From NCBI GenBank assembly GCA_024195265.1, contig JAJLRJ010000010.1, positions 37,792,709 through 37,856,708 on the forward strand: a stretch of 64,000 nucleotides of DNA. The letters run 5' to 3'. Every line of letters starts with the position of its first letter. Within the stretch, counting starts at the first letter, position 1. The position numbers and the translations under genes are program-made. Positions 1-12,400 of the stretch are shown here, in pieces. The notes beneath the pieces were generated by a model. That model did not search any database. It worked only from the letters and a program-made list of their open reading frames with translations, and was not told where the DNA came from. This DNA comes from Dendrophyllia cribrosa (lineage: Eukaryota > Cnidaria > Anthozoa > Scleractinia > Dendrophylliidae).

Positions 1-1538
1 CTAAATGAAGCGCGAGTAATATTAATACTGCGGCTTACTCTGGGCCTTCGGTGAAATTCCACGCTCAATGTTACAGTGACAGCGTTTCTGTTAACTGCAA
101 AACATTGCGACCACTTTTCTTTTACCGCTCTGCGAATATCCGTAATGCGCCAGCAATACACCACGGGGTTTAACGAACTGTTGAGAAATACGACAGTAGA
201 GGCATACAGATTAGCTGTTTTGACGCTTGTGGTGTAGCCCTCAAACTTGTAAGCGATTCTGACACACAATACAGGTATATAACATGCAATAAACACCCCC
301 ACGATGAACACCATTGTCAGCGTGGATTTCCTAAAGCGTTTTATTTTTGACATGCGGTGATTATCTGGACAAAAATCCGTGCGAACTGTGTGCGAGTTTT
401 GTTCTTTTATTTGGCACTCGTGCCGACGGATGTATTTTAAAACTTTAGCGTACGCCAAGAAGGAAAAAACCAAGTTGGAAAATATTATTGCAATTGAAAT
501 GTTGTTAAAGACGTTGTCATTCGCGATCCAAAACCTGGAAGCGGCCAGCAAAATGAAAAAGATCCAAATGAACGAAGCAGTAATTAATATACGTTTCGTG
601 GTAACGATTTCTTTATAGCGCAAATGTAGGTGCAGAGCGAGGTACCTTTCGATAGCAATTCCTGTCATGGTAGCCACAGAGGCGCCAGCCGTCACATGCC
701 CGAGGGATTCTAAGAGTATTCTTGTCGTGCAGTACATGCTAAAACTGTGGAAAATTTCGCCGATTTTGTGAATGACAAAGCATGGCTGCACAATTAACCC
801 AACGGTGAAGTCGCTAAACGAGGGGGACATTGGGGATTTGCGGTGTGGCGGTGTTGCTCATTTTTTTTATGCGGTGTTGCGGTGAATAAAATCCCAGCTT
901 GCGGTGTTGCGGTGATCTCAAACCCTACGGTGTGCGATGTTTGCGCTTTAAAGTCTGCGGTGTTCGGTGGAACGAAATTATCTGCGGTGTTGCCGTTTCC
1001 TGTTTAACCCTTGTCCGATCTAAATTTAGCCTCTATATGTTATTTATTCCGTACTTATTTATGAAAAGCACGTACCATTATGTTTAATTTGTAACAAAAA
1101 GCAGTCCAATACTGTCTAGTTAATCTTCAATACGCTGCCGGTCGCCAATCCTAAGCCTTTTTCATTTATAAGTAACTTGACAAAAATATATATTGCGGTG
1201 ACGGTGTTTCGTCGACTTTTCTTGCGGTGACGCGGTGTTCGGCAATTTTTTTTTGCGGTGTTGCGGTGTTTAGAGCCCCCCAATGTCTCCCTCCTAAACG
1301 CCAAGCAGCAAAGAAAAACGTTCGACGGCGTTTGAAGGGCTGGTGTCTTCCACACCACGTGAATTACAGCAGCGTTCCCGGCGATGGCCGTGAAAGAGGA
1401 AATGGAGTTGACAATCGACGTCAAAATGTGCGCAGTTAAAAGATATTCCGTGGAGTTGAAATTTACGTCCAGATCAAAACATCCAGGAAAAGATGCGGTA
1501 TGATTTTTAAAGTTTTCGTGCGCCATGTTCACAGACAT
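1..1538 (-). CDS. Class A (rhodopsin-like) GPCR, split by a transposon-like insertion; 3' end outside window
   Basis: Reading on the minus strand from ATG at 1538, the frame carries two N-glycosylation sites (NHT, NST), a TM1 with the conserved GN pair (AGNAAV) and the start of TM2 (LCCLAF). It is then interrupted at 1293-820. From 820 to the window edge the frame resumes with SDFTVG of TM2, an ERYLAL motif at the end of TM3 (variant of DRY), TM4-TM6, and NPVVY at the end of TM7. No stop occurs before position 1. Removing the insertion plus one copy of the duplicated target joins CLAF to SDFTVG in frame, the expected LAxSD motif of TM2. The gene is intronless, at least 352 codons, and is probably a plasma-membrane receptor of unknown ligand. 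With the insert in place the frame runs into foreign sequence and stops at about 1116. It may be a recent null allele or a polymorphic insertion. Confidence 0.85.
821..1292. mobile_element. 472-bp non-autonomous DNA transposon inserted in the GPCR
   Basis: The ends are inverted repeats: AGGGGGACATTGGGG at 821, and its complement with one mismatch ending at 1292. The flanks are gctaaacg (813-820) and cctaaacg (1293-1300), a 7-8 bp target-site duplication, which fits hAT-type elements (family knowledge). No transposase frame is visible. Both subterminal regions are packed with GCGGTG motifs, often as GCGGTGTTGCGGTG, at about 841-990 and 1194-1268. Superfamily assignment is tentative. Confidence 0.8.
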
Positions 1539-1559
1539 CTTTCAACACTCGAGCGGAAA

Positions 1560-2320
1560 AGAGTTTTTAATCTGACACGCAGACATTCTGACTCAGACTG
1601 TGGTCTGTGTTTGGTAAACTGATCTTTACTTAATGATATGAAATGAGCAGGTGTTTTCCGGGGTATTTTCAGTAATGATTCTTGGCTTTGCGCCGGTTAA
1701 ACTGTGCAACATCATCTTGCGATTTCCATGTAATGTTATGTAATGTAAATTTTTTTTTTAAATAAACACGAGAAGTAGTTGTCTCTAAACATAGCCTGCG
1801 GTTTCGATTCCCTCTCAAGCCGGCTATCATAGTAGAAAAAATTGAATTTCCCAATTAAAATTGCAAATTGCCATCAAAGGACTTTTATAAACAGTCCGGC
1901 ACAGAATAATATTCTTCCCTGGGTATTGTTATTCATGATATGTAAATAAGGTATGGGGAATCGCTTTTGCTTGGGACAAGCCCAAACCAGACGAAGAGTC
2001 TGGAGGATGCACTCCAAAAACCCGGTTTCTTCGCGGGGTGGGAGGGCGGGTCGCTAGATCTAATCTATGCGGTGGCCAAGGGTAGAGTGCAAGGGGTGGG
2101 CCCAACGTGGTGATAATTTGCATATCCCCAGGGCATTTTATTAATATACGCAAATGACTTTGCATAGTTATTAAGTGATAACCTGATGACGTTACAACAT
2201 GGCGCCAGTACAGAACTCAGCGAGTTTTCGGAGAGAATTCGCGTAGTTCGTTAATTATTCGGTTGTCCAGGCGATAAACCTAAGAAAAGTGTGTCAGATG
2301 GTGACCTTTGGACAACGCCC
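1560..2320. other. Intergenic stretch, no gene recognised
   Basis: Upstream flank of the GPCR on the minus strand. AT-rich, with short out-of-frame ORFs only. No splice-consistent exon was found, and no downstream exon of the DUF4062/NACHT/WD gene beyond its stop at 3432. Confidence 0.5.
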
Positions 2321-2348
2321 GGGGGGGGGGGGGGGGGGGGGGGGGGGG
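2321..2348. repeat. Poly-G run
   Basis: About 28 consecutive G preceded by CCC. One of several G or C homopolymers in the window; length is likely unreliable in an assembly. Confidence 0.9.
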
Positions 2349-2439
2349 CGGGTTCTCTGGAAATTTTTGGGTGGGAGTGTGTCGCTGGGACTCTGAGACC
2401 CAACCTGCATTTTGCAACCGGCCCTATTCTAGACCTATT

Positions 2440-2745
2440 CCAGACTCGCTATCTTCCATAAACTCGTTTACTAGCTCGTTTATCTAGCTAGATGCACACC
2501 AAAAACAATATCGCAGTCAAATGTTTAAAAATTGCTCTCAGTTGCCAGTAAACTTTATCTAGACTAAATTCTTCACGCAACTGGAGTGATCAGTTTCTCG
2601 GAAAATGATACCCTATTCTAAACCAAAAATCTCTAATTACTATACCCTATACCAGACTAAACTGCCTGAAAACCAAACCATTCCCTCCACAGCGGCACAT
2701 ACCTATATAGCTCATATATGGAAGTACCCCCCGGGGGGGGGGGGG
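2440..2745 (+). repeat. Dispersed repeat ending in a G/C run (copy 1)
   Basis: Contains the segment acctatatagctcatatat followed by a C/G homopolymer at 2727-2743. A related segment (aacctatatagcttatatag, then poly-C) lies at 43590-43650 in the same orientation, so this is a dispersed family rather than unique DNA. No coding capacity recognised. Confidence 0.5.
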
Positions 2746-3035
2746 ACAACGGCATATGTGAGATATGAGATTTTGTGCCAAGAAACACCGAATGCAGAAA
2801 TACCGGAGGCATTGTTGGACATTTTGACGTCCAAAAGCGCGAAAATGTAATTACGCCAAGGGACGTTTGCAGGAAAGCAAATAGGCCTGGTGTAGCACTT
2901 TATAAACAAAGAGAAGAAAGAGCTTATGGACTGTGGACCAATAGAAAGGCTTGTCAAACCACGCCAACAATCAAACTGGATTGATTTGTGAAATTCTGAT
3001 TTCCAGCCATTCCCTGTGTATTTTTCCGTACTTAA

Positions 3036-3205
3036 AGGCCCACCTTCACCCAAAAGTCGGTCGTTTGCTTTTGTTTTGAAATGCTCCATTGTTCATATAC
3101 ATGATGTGATTGGTTGCACGCATTCAAGCATGAATTTCGTGTTACACGAAATTCAGCACAGAAAGAGATTACGGCGCGCACAGCATTTTGGGTGAAGGTG
3201 GGCCT
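3036..3205. mobile_element. 170-bp TTAA-flanked MITE (family A, copy 1)
   Basis: Inverted ends AGGCCCACCTTCACCCAAAA and complement, each bordered by TTAA (3032-3035 and 3206-3209). TTAA target duplication is the hallmark of piggyBac-type transposition. A second copy is at 4342-4515. Confidence 0.85.
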
Positions 3206-3431
3206 TTAAATTACCTTCTTCAGTATTTCTCCTGAAGAGAAGGAAGGATGTGATGAGAGGGTATAGAGAAGATCTACTTCAGAAATTCCATTATATTTAA
3301 CTACGTCCAACGTTGAATTTGAATGCCGTTATGATAACTTCAGTAGACGAAGTCTTGAGAAATACGTTATTAACCACAAAAGCAAAATGCAAGATCTTGT
3401 TGGAAGAAGTCCCATTGCTCATGTGTGACAT

Positions 3432-6400
3432 TCACATCCACCGTAGAAGACGAACAAATGATCCCTGGTCCCCAAGGGCCACGTATGCCTTATTGGTGCC
3501 TGGTATTGTTGTTGCTGCAGCCGCTGACACACCTTGAGGACTTGTCATGTGACCTATCTGTAATCCTGCGTTTTTAAAACAAATATTCCTTATAATTTAA
3601 CATGTAAACAAAGGACAAACTACAGACACAGTTCGTTTGCGAGTGCTCTGATGCGTTGTAAGCTATAGCGGGAATTAAAAAAACACACACGAGAGAAGTG
3701 TTTAGAGAAGCACGAACAGGGGATGACTACTGATTTGCGCATGCTCGTAATGGTTACGTAGGCCGCGTCAGGAAGCCTGTGTGGCAGGCGTAAACGGGGA
3801 GGGGTGAGGGGGCGCGAGAAAAGAAGAGGGGGAGAAGGGAAGGAACGCCTGCTGTAAGAATCGAGCTATTCGCATTACGCCCACCGATTTCCTAGTAATC
3901 CAATTATGTCAACTGTCAATACGTTCACCAATCAGAAACTGGCTTGCGCTTTAATGCATGGCTGACTTCACGCAGGAATTTACTGTGTTTACCGCCCAGC
4001 GCGAATTAGCCATCAGAATTTTGCTGCCGCCAGCGTCCGCAGAAATAAACAAAAGTGGTCTTTTTTGGAGGCGTCCTTTCCCTCTGTCCCCGACGACCGC
4101 TACGCAGGCTATAGCTACGTCAGGAAGCTATATTTCCGGGTTATAACACAAGCGTCATACTACGTGCACACCCGTTGGTTGAAAACCATTTACTATAATA
4201 TAATTCTAAGGAAACAAGAAAATTCTCTTGAGATTTTATTTCATGAAAGAAATTACATTTTTTTCGGTGTTTAAATGCGTTTTGGTGACTCTAATTGATG
4301 TTTGAATACATATCAGTGTCCAAGTAACGTTTCTTGTTTAAAGGCCCACCTTCACCCAAAAGACGTCGCGGTCGTTTGTTTTTGTTTTGAAATGTTCCAT
4401 TGTTCATACGCGTGATCTGATTGGTTGCACGCATTCAAGCGTGAATTACGTTTACACGAAATTCAGCACAGAAAGTGATCACGGCGCGCACAGCATTTTG
4501 GGTGAAGGTGGGCCCTTAAGAAACAACACGACGGCAGAGACCAGGCCTCGAGCCACCGAACTTCGGACCTGAAGTTCAACGCGCTAACCCACAACACCAT
4601 CGCGCCTACACAATATAAGCGTAGTTTTTACAGGGGGAAAAAACCCAGCCAAATTCAAGTGACAAAGCCCCCTTAAGCTGTGTTTACTCTCCTTCAGCTG
4701 ATGTTTACACAGTTATACCTTGTTTTCCCAAACTTCCAGTCGTGTTACCATATATGAATGTGAATATATGAAAATCATATATTTGAACTGCGGATACTCA
4801 TGAGTGAAATTTGTGATCCTCGCAGTGTGCTCTCAACTAAAGCAGTTGAAAAAGCAACCTGAAAAAAATTCAGGCTTGAAAGGAATTTTTTTCAGGTTGC
4901 TTTAAGTTGAGAGCACACAGTGAGGATCACAAATTTCACTCATGAGTATCCGCAGTTAAACTATATGATTTTCATATATTCACATTCATATATATTCACT
5001 CTCATCGGGTATATTACGAACTCGCAATTGACCATCTATCCATGTGGCTTGATAGCTCAGTGGATAGAGCATTGCACCTGTATCGCAAGGTCATGGGTTC
5101 GAATCCCGTTCAAGCCTGAATGTTTTTCAGGTTGCTTTTTCAACTGCTTAAGTTGAGAGCGCACTGCGAGGATCACAAATTTCACTCGTGTTACCATAAT
5201 AAAATATAACTGTTTGCAAAAAATGTTTTGTATTTCTTGAATAATGAAACTGATCTCACAAATTATAGCGCGCGCATTTCTTTGATTATTTGATGATTTA
5301 TTATATTAGTAAAATGGGAAAAGACATACCAGTCTTCATGTCCAGGATTTTGAAGCTTCTGTCCTCGCACCCACTGACTATAAAATCTTGGCCATTGATG
5401 TGAAAACTACCGATACCTTAAACAACCATTAAAAAATAAAGTTAGCTTAAAAGTGACATAACAGTATTATTAAGCCCAAGAATGCGAGGGGCACGCGAAA
5501 ATTGGGTACTTCTGTATACTGGTTTATTAAACAAGCTTCCACTCTTTCCCGAGTCCAAATTGGCGGCGTAAACTCTGCGCACGCTCCACCCTTCCCCTCC
5601 TGGAGCCAGGGTTCCACTGCCATTTTTGATAGAACATTTTCAGTCCGCACCCCCTCCCCCCTTAGCTTCCTTTTCACTCTGGGTCAGTCGTGGATCCAGA
5701 CTGAATCGTAAGGGGGGAGGGGGAGTGAATAAGGGGGTGGGGGAGGAGTGAAAATATTAGCGAATGAAACCTTGTTTTCGACAATTCGGGATTAATATTT
5801 TTGCATGAAAAGGGCGGGGGGGGGGTTTGTCGGGCCCTTTTGACTTATCCCCTAGATCCGCCACAGTGGGCCCCCAAGTTATAAGCATTTCTGCATCCAA
5901 CTGATCAGAGCGGGTTTGATACAACTGGCTTAATTTTTCTTACCGTTAATTCTCCAGGTTTGCGGTTTTATTTCCAGTAGCGTTTTGCCAGTTTCCAGTT
6001 CGACAACAGAAATATCTCCATCCCAGGACCCTACCAAAGGAAACGAAAAACAAACTTTTAAAAAATGAAAACATAATCAACTCGACGAACAGATCGTAAG
6101 ATTTTGTGTCATGTTTTCAATTTTCTGAGAATTAACCTACAACCCTGACCAATACTCTTCAAACAACATAACGCATTCCCATCCCCCCCTCCCCCTAGTG
6201 CAATATTGACATCACGGGTACAAAACTGTTTTCACGGCAATCAACATTGCTGTGAGAAGGGGTGGGGGGGGGGGGGGGGGGGGGGGTGGGGGGGACTGAA
6301 ATATTCAGAAGCATACTGAGTACAAGGATAAGAATATATTAGGGAAGCGTATTTTTGTGTGCAATTTCAGTGAGTGTCCCAAGAAGTATTGGCCAACTTT

Positions 6401-9400
6401 TTTAGTCAACTTTCAAAACGTTTAGTAAATTGACAGTGTATTGGCAATATATTAAACTTTAAACAGTGAAAATGACAACCTTAACTTTTAAATACTTTGC
6501 TTGACTTTTGCAAATTTCTCTCGTTTGACCGCTGTTAAATTCCAGACCCTCACTGCCCTCGAAAAAAGAGTAGTCCGCCATTTTGAAAGCGGAGAAGCCT
6601 TGGGCAAGAGGTTGATGTTTCTTTGTCCCGAATTCCCATTCTTTTACTTACATACTTTAGTCGAAACCTTCCCACAACGGGCACCTCTCTACAAGGTGTT
6701 GTACAGAGCCGATTGTATTTCTGAATGGAGGCTTACCTATAATGCATTTGGTGCGGCTTACATCGAGACAAAAGCGGCCAACCCCTGTAGTAGGTTTGAT
6801 AGACTGTAAAACGTTACCAGAATTCATGCACAGAACAACCACGAAATTGTTGTGTTTTTCGCTACCAACGGTGTAAAGCTTGGAGCCATCTGATGAGAAG
6901 AATATCTGGGAATGATAAATAGCACAAGATTCTATGAGGTAGTTTTGTGGGGGGTTCTAGATTGCCAACATCGCCATATCGTTACAAAATGTGACCCTGG
7001 TTCGAATCCCAGACTCTGCGTTATATGCGGCCTGAGTTTGTTGTTGCTTCTCGCCGTTGTTGAGAGGTTGTTTTTGCCTGGGTCTTCCAGTATTTCTTCT
7101 CTCCTCGATAACCATCATTTCTGAATTCCAATTTTATTTAGAATCCAAGGACCACGGAGGATATTGTTTGGTAGCCTGTGAGCAATCGTCCTTCTCCTCC
7201 CACCTCAACCCCCCCCCCCCCCCCCCCTCCCCTCCCCCCTCTACCTGCAGTTGTCAACCTTGTCAAACCAAGTTGGTAATATATTTTCACTGGGATCCTC
7301 GGCAAACAATGCCCGGGCTGTGATAAGATATGGGGAGAATCAGCCCGAGGCGATTGGGAGCGGGAAGCTTCCAGGGGAGAAGAGTTCATCGCCGCCGGGA
7401 GGAGGGTGGGCAAAGCTATGTGACGGTCGTCCCTTTCCAAAAGACTGAGGGAGGTTTTGGCGTGAGATGAGCACTTTTATACTGAACACAAAGTATATGG
7501 CTAAGTAATACGTTCCCCTGGGCCACATACTGCACGGCGCATAGATCTAATTAGGAATAGAGGGAAATGGTGTGCGAGTTCCCCAGAGAAAATAGTTGAT
7601 TGATTGATTTTACACATTTTACCTGCAAATTATTTACAAATTACACATATTTTCCAAGTTAAAACGACTCTTTTCCAGTCGACGTCCTCGGCTGTGCGCT
7701 AATCTTGTTCCCAGATCTCTTTCTGTCGGCTGGCCGAGCAAATCTGGGAACAAGATTAGTCTCACTCATTCCTACAATCTGTAACTGACGATGTTCTTCC
7801 CTTCCGTTCACCCCTCCGTACCTCATTTCAATCTCTACCTCTCCTTTCCCTCTCCTCCCCTTCTCTCCCATTCCTTCCCACTCGTTTCTCCATCTCTTTC
7901 TTTTCACGTCATTTTTTACCCCTTTCCTCTTACAATTTTTGGCGGATTAGCATACAGTCGAACCTACATGTGCGACCACCTCTCCTAAGCGACCACCTCT
8001 CCCAAGCGACCACCTCTCCTAAGATACCACTTCTCCCAAGCGACCCCCACTCCTAAGCGACTACCTCTCCTAAGCGACCACTTTTCCAAAACACCACTTT
8101 TTTTCCAGTCAAATCACTATAGTTGAAACCTCTAGTAAGCGACCACCTGTCGTAGGCAACCGTGACTACTTTCAACACTGGTGGTTTGAATTCTTCTATT
8201 ATTCTAAGTTCCGGAAAAAATAACACAACAACAAACAAACAACAAACAAAAACTAACAAAAAGTAATAAATGCATATTATCATGACAACAGATACCCCAC
8301 AATTCTCTGCGCCGTATATATTAGCGACACTCCTTTCTTTGTTCACATTTCTCCTTCGACATCATTTACCTTCTGCGCCCCCGGCCATTTTCACCTCCAT
8401 ATCTCATTGTATTATATATTCATGTGCATTGTAGGTACTTAGAATATACTACTGTTTTTAAGCACTGGTAGGCAACCACCCGCCCATATTTTGGTGCCTC
8501 TACAGATGCAAACTGAATAATGTCATAGTACAACTCCAATAAATCAGTTTCCCATTGAGTATCGAAAGTAATTACACAATTGCTTTGGTTTTGCATTGCT
8601 ACGCTTAAAAATTCTCGCGCCACTTCCTTGACCAGTCAGAAATAAAACCGAAACCAATCGTGACTTGCTCGCACGCGTTTTCCCGCGCTTGGCGCCGCAG
8701 ACATGTAATTGCGTTGAGCTCTGATTGGTTCATTGGATTGTTTACGACTGCTGTGATTGGTCAGAGTAATGACTTTGGTTTTGGTTTTACGACACTCAAT
8801 TCAAAACTGCTCTATAACGACAATTTTGTCTTTTGCATTAAGACTTCTACATGACAAAACCGTTTTCGCCTATAGGTCCCTTGTACATTGAAATTACTAC
8901 AGGTTCATCTCATTTAAAGTTAAGATCCCTGTGCTCTGACCTCTCGTACGCGACCACCTCCCGTAAGCAGGCAGATTAGCTTTGCGGCATTTTGGGTGGT
9001 TCGAGAGTGTTTCAAAAGCGAAAAGAAATGAAGATTTAAAACAGCAATACTCACGCACGGAATAAAGCTACTGCTGTCACTGAGGTCATCAAATTGTCGA
9101 ACAAGTTGCTTCTCAGGATAGGTAAAGATCTTGATTATACTTCGTGAATACCTCGCTTCCAAACCCTGCACCGCCAGTTGTCCTGTAAGAAAACAGGTCC
9201 GCAATAAGTACATAGTCTTCTGCAGCAGTTTTCAGTGCAGCCATTTGTTACTAAGGTGCGACAAGAGAAAATGAGGTACAGTATCATTTTCTCTCGGGTG
9301 CGATAATCTCACTTTATGATATTTTCATATTTACATTTCGTCTGGAAATATTACGCGTAAATGTTCAAAACAACTGTTAAAAATAACAATTTAATGCAGT

Positions 9401-12400
9401 ATTCCACTAAATAGACTTCTTACGAATCACAGAATGCTACAACGAAATTTAGCACCTTCTAAGAGTTTGTTTCACAGTGATGAAACCTCCTTCTCAGCCG
9501 CTGCGATTAGATTGCACAATTTGCAAAATGACAGCCCTTTGTAGCTCAGCCCATATACAGCTGTACACAGGCCATTGGCAGCAGTGCTACAATAGTAGGG
9601 GGGGGGGGGGGGGGGGGGGGGTCCACCGGGGTCACCCGGAAGTGAGTTCCCATGGGGGCAGGAAACATGGAGAAAATGTCGCGAAATTGCGTAATATGTT
9701 ACAATGGAAAAAGAAGCGGGAGCCATAAAGGAAGGGCCGAGAATTGGGGTAAGTGAATGGGAAGCGGGAAGTTAAGAACCCCCTATTTCTCCGTATGTCC
9801 AAAAAGTCGCACTCTGACCTTGTGGACTGAAACAGGCCCTGCCGGTCTCATAGCGATAAATATTCTTGAACCTGTCAACTTCTTTACCCTCCTGGATGTT
9901 AAAGATGACCAGATTCGCGTTCTTGGAGACGAGCAGTTGTGAATCATCAGGCGAAAAACAGCAACAATCACTACTTGTGTAGAACTAAGAAGGAAGAGGA
10001 AAGAAAATAAGTAATGTTTACTACATGAGCGGGAGTGTTGTATCGGCCTATACAATCACGAGCCGAAGGCGAGTGAATGTATAGTGCCGATACAACACGG
10101 ACGCGAATGTAGTAAACAACTTGTGAAATTCACATTCACATGTAAATTAGATACAACCACTCGTGAGTTGTATCTAGAATGCAAATTAGATACAACCACT
10201 CGTGAGTTGTATCAAGTGTATCGGCCTATACAGGGTAATCATGTGATTGGAATGGCTCATTTCTATTTGTTAGTACCCTTATGAATTATTAATGAATTTT
10301 ACAAGCGGATATACAGGAGTTCAATAAAAGTCAAGTCAAACATAAAATCAGGTGTTAATTTGATTTTTGAAAGCGTACATAACGTGTTGATGTGACGCTT
10401 CAAATGATCGCTGTGCACCACTACTTTCCTACGTCGCTGTTTGTTTTTCTATATTTTATGCCATTACATTTAGGAGCGAGTTTTCAGAGGAGGCCTAAAT
10501 GCTAGGAAACAATAGATGGACATTGGCGAAGCTTTTTTGCGAAGCTTTAGCTGCTTTAGACTTGGTTTTGAAAAATTCGTTGTCCGGGTTTTTTATAACT
10601 TTACCCGTTTATGCATGGTTCAATTCCTACAGTTACCATCCTCCCCCCCCCCCCCCCCCCCCCGGCAAGGGAGAGGCTGTACCTTTCCAAACAAGCTCAG
10701 TGATTGGTTAACGAAACAATAGGTTAAACAACACAAACAATAGCCCTAGACCTAAACACAATAGAAGCTACAGCACTACGGGGCCAATAAAAATAGAGGT
10801 CTGGAAGAGCTACAGTACTACTCCCCGGCAACCCCCGGGACAAAGTCGGCACCTGTGGCCCGGGGGTGGGGATTTTTGCAAGTAGCCTTGTCCCGGGGGT
10901 AAAGGGTGGGGATAATCTACGTGCGCAAGGAATTATGGGGCGAAAATTTCGTCGAAGCACGTGGTGGACGACATGACTCAACAAGCGGACTTCTTTGCTA
11001 GGAAATCCTTACAATTTGTTAGTAATTGGCTGGAAGAAAACAGTTTGGCAACCTCACCAGCAGGGTGGAACTATTAGAGCCTTACCGCCGAGTACATTCA
11101 TCACTGATGCCGTGACAAGCGAAGAACTCACCGATGATAGGACGAGAAACCTTACTAAAGAGTGTTGCCTGTCAGTGGATGATGTGAAGTGTTGGAAAGA
11201 ACACATTCTCAGTACACGAAACAACCGCAAGAGAGGAGCGATGAAAGCCAAAGAAACGCGAGCAAAGAAGAAAAACAATGGGAGAGATGCTTCCTGATCT
11301 TTGTAACCATACGAGTCTAGTCCAGTCCATGTGTATTTTGTAAACTGTTCGGTGGATTTATATAATAAATATTTTTGTCTTCTTGAGAAACGGTGCACCT
11401 TGCTGTTGAGTGTCCCGGGGGTGGGGAATTACCTCTTTCTTTGTGCCCGGGGGTGGGGAATAGGACTCCAAGTGAAGAAAAAATGGCAAATTCCCGGGGG
11501 TGTGCCGGGGGGGGGGGATGGTAACTGTAGGAATTGAACCATGCATTACCACCGCCTATTATTAACTTTGCATTTTGCTTCATTTCGAAAACATCAAGGT
11601 CAAATTACAAACGAAACAATCACGTATAAACAGCACGTCTTCCACCCCTTGACTTTAGATAATAATGGTTTGGACAGAAGATGGTTTTAAATGTCACTCT
11701 TTGTTTCCTCCCATAACTGCTGTTACACGAGACAATTTTTCAGCATTGCAATTTGCAATTGTAACAGCACAATTACGTCTTGAAACAGAATCTACCTCAA
11801 AGCCGGCGTTTTTTGGCCCGTCGTGGATGCTCATTCTTTTATGAATTTATTTATGAACTATCAAGCCAACTGAAAAGCTGGTCAAGTTCATATATGTGAA
11901 CTGCGGATGAAAAAAACATCAACTTTGAAGGAGATTCTGAGATTGGTATCCATGACTTCGCGATTAGCGGTACAACACTCTATCCACTGCTGAGCTATCA
12001 AGCCAACTGGAGAGCTGGACAATTGTTAATGAATGAATTTCAATTTCTTTTGCAAACCTTTATGCTGGTAAGCAGCTTTCCACTTTCTGTTTCTAGTACT
12101 TGAACATAGTCACAATTATTTATGACAGCAGCTAGCTTGCTACCATCGTGTGAAAATTCCAAAGCGGAAATCTCCATGGCTTTAGTGTCTCCTCCATGTA
12201 AGGACTGCTCGCCCGCTCCTGTTGAGGTTGTGTCCCAAACCTTCAAATTGAAGTGAGAGGAAAGAAGATAGAGGTTTACATATGGTATGCGAAGAATTCT
12301 AATAGTGGTGTACGCGCACCGTTGCGACTTGACGAAGTCTTTGAGTTAAGTAGCGTTCCTTTTAGACACTCCAGTTTTAAATTTAGGCATTCCAGATTGA

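Noticed and set aside
3313..3537. 74-codon plus-strand ORF
   Set aside because: Antisense to the terminal exon of gene 2, which completes the phase and ends in TGA.
5046..5117. Genuine tRNA gene
   Set aside because: Lacks U33, has a stem mismatch and is continuous with a repeated SINE tail.
7257..7306. Candidate minus-strand exon (acceptor near 7308, donor near 7257)
   Set aside because: Exon 35 joins exon 36 directly in phase and completes a WD blade (C-IFFSSDG), leaving no room for it. The residues are not WD-like.
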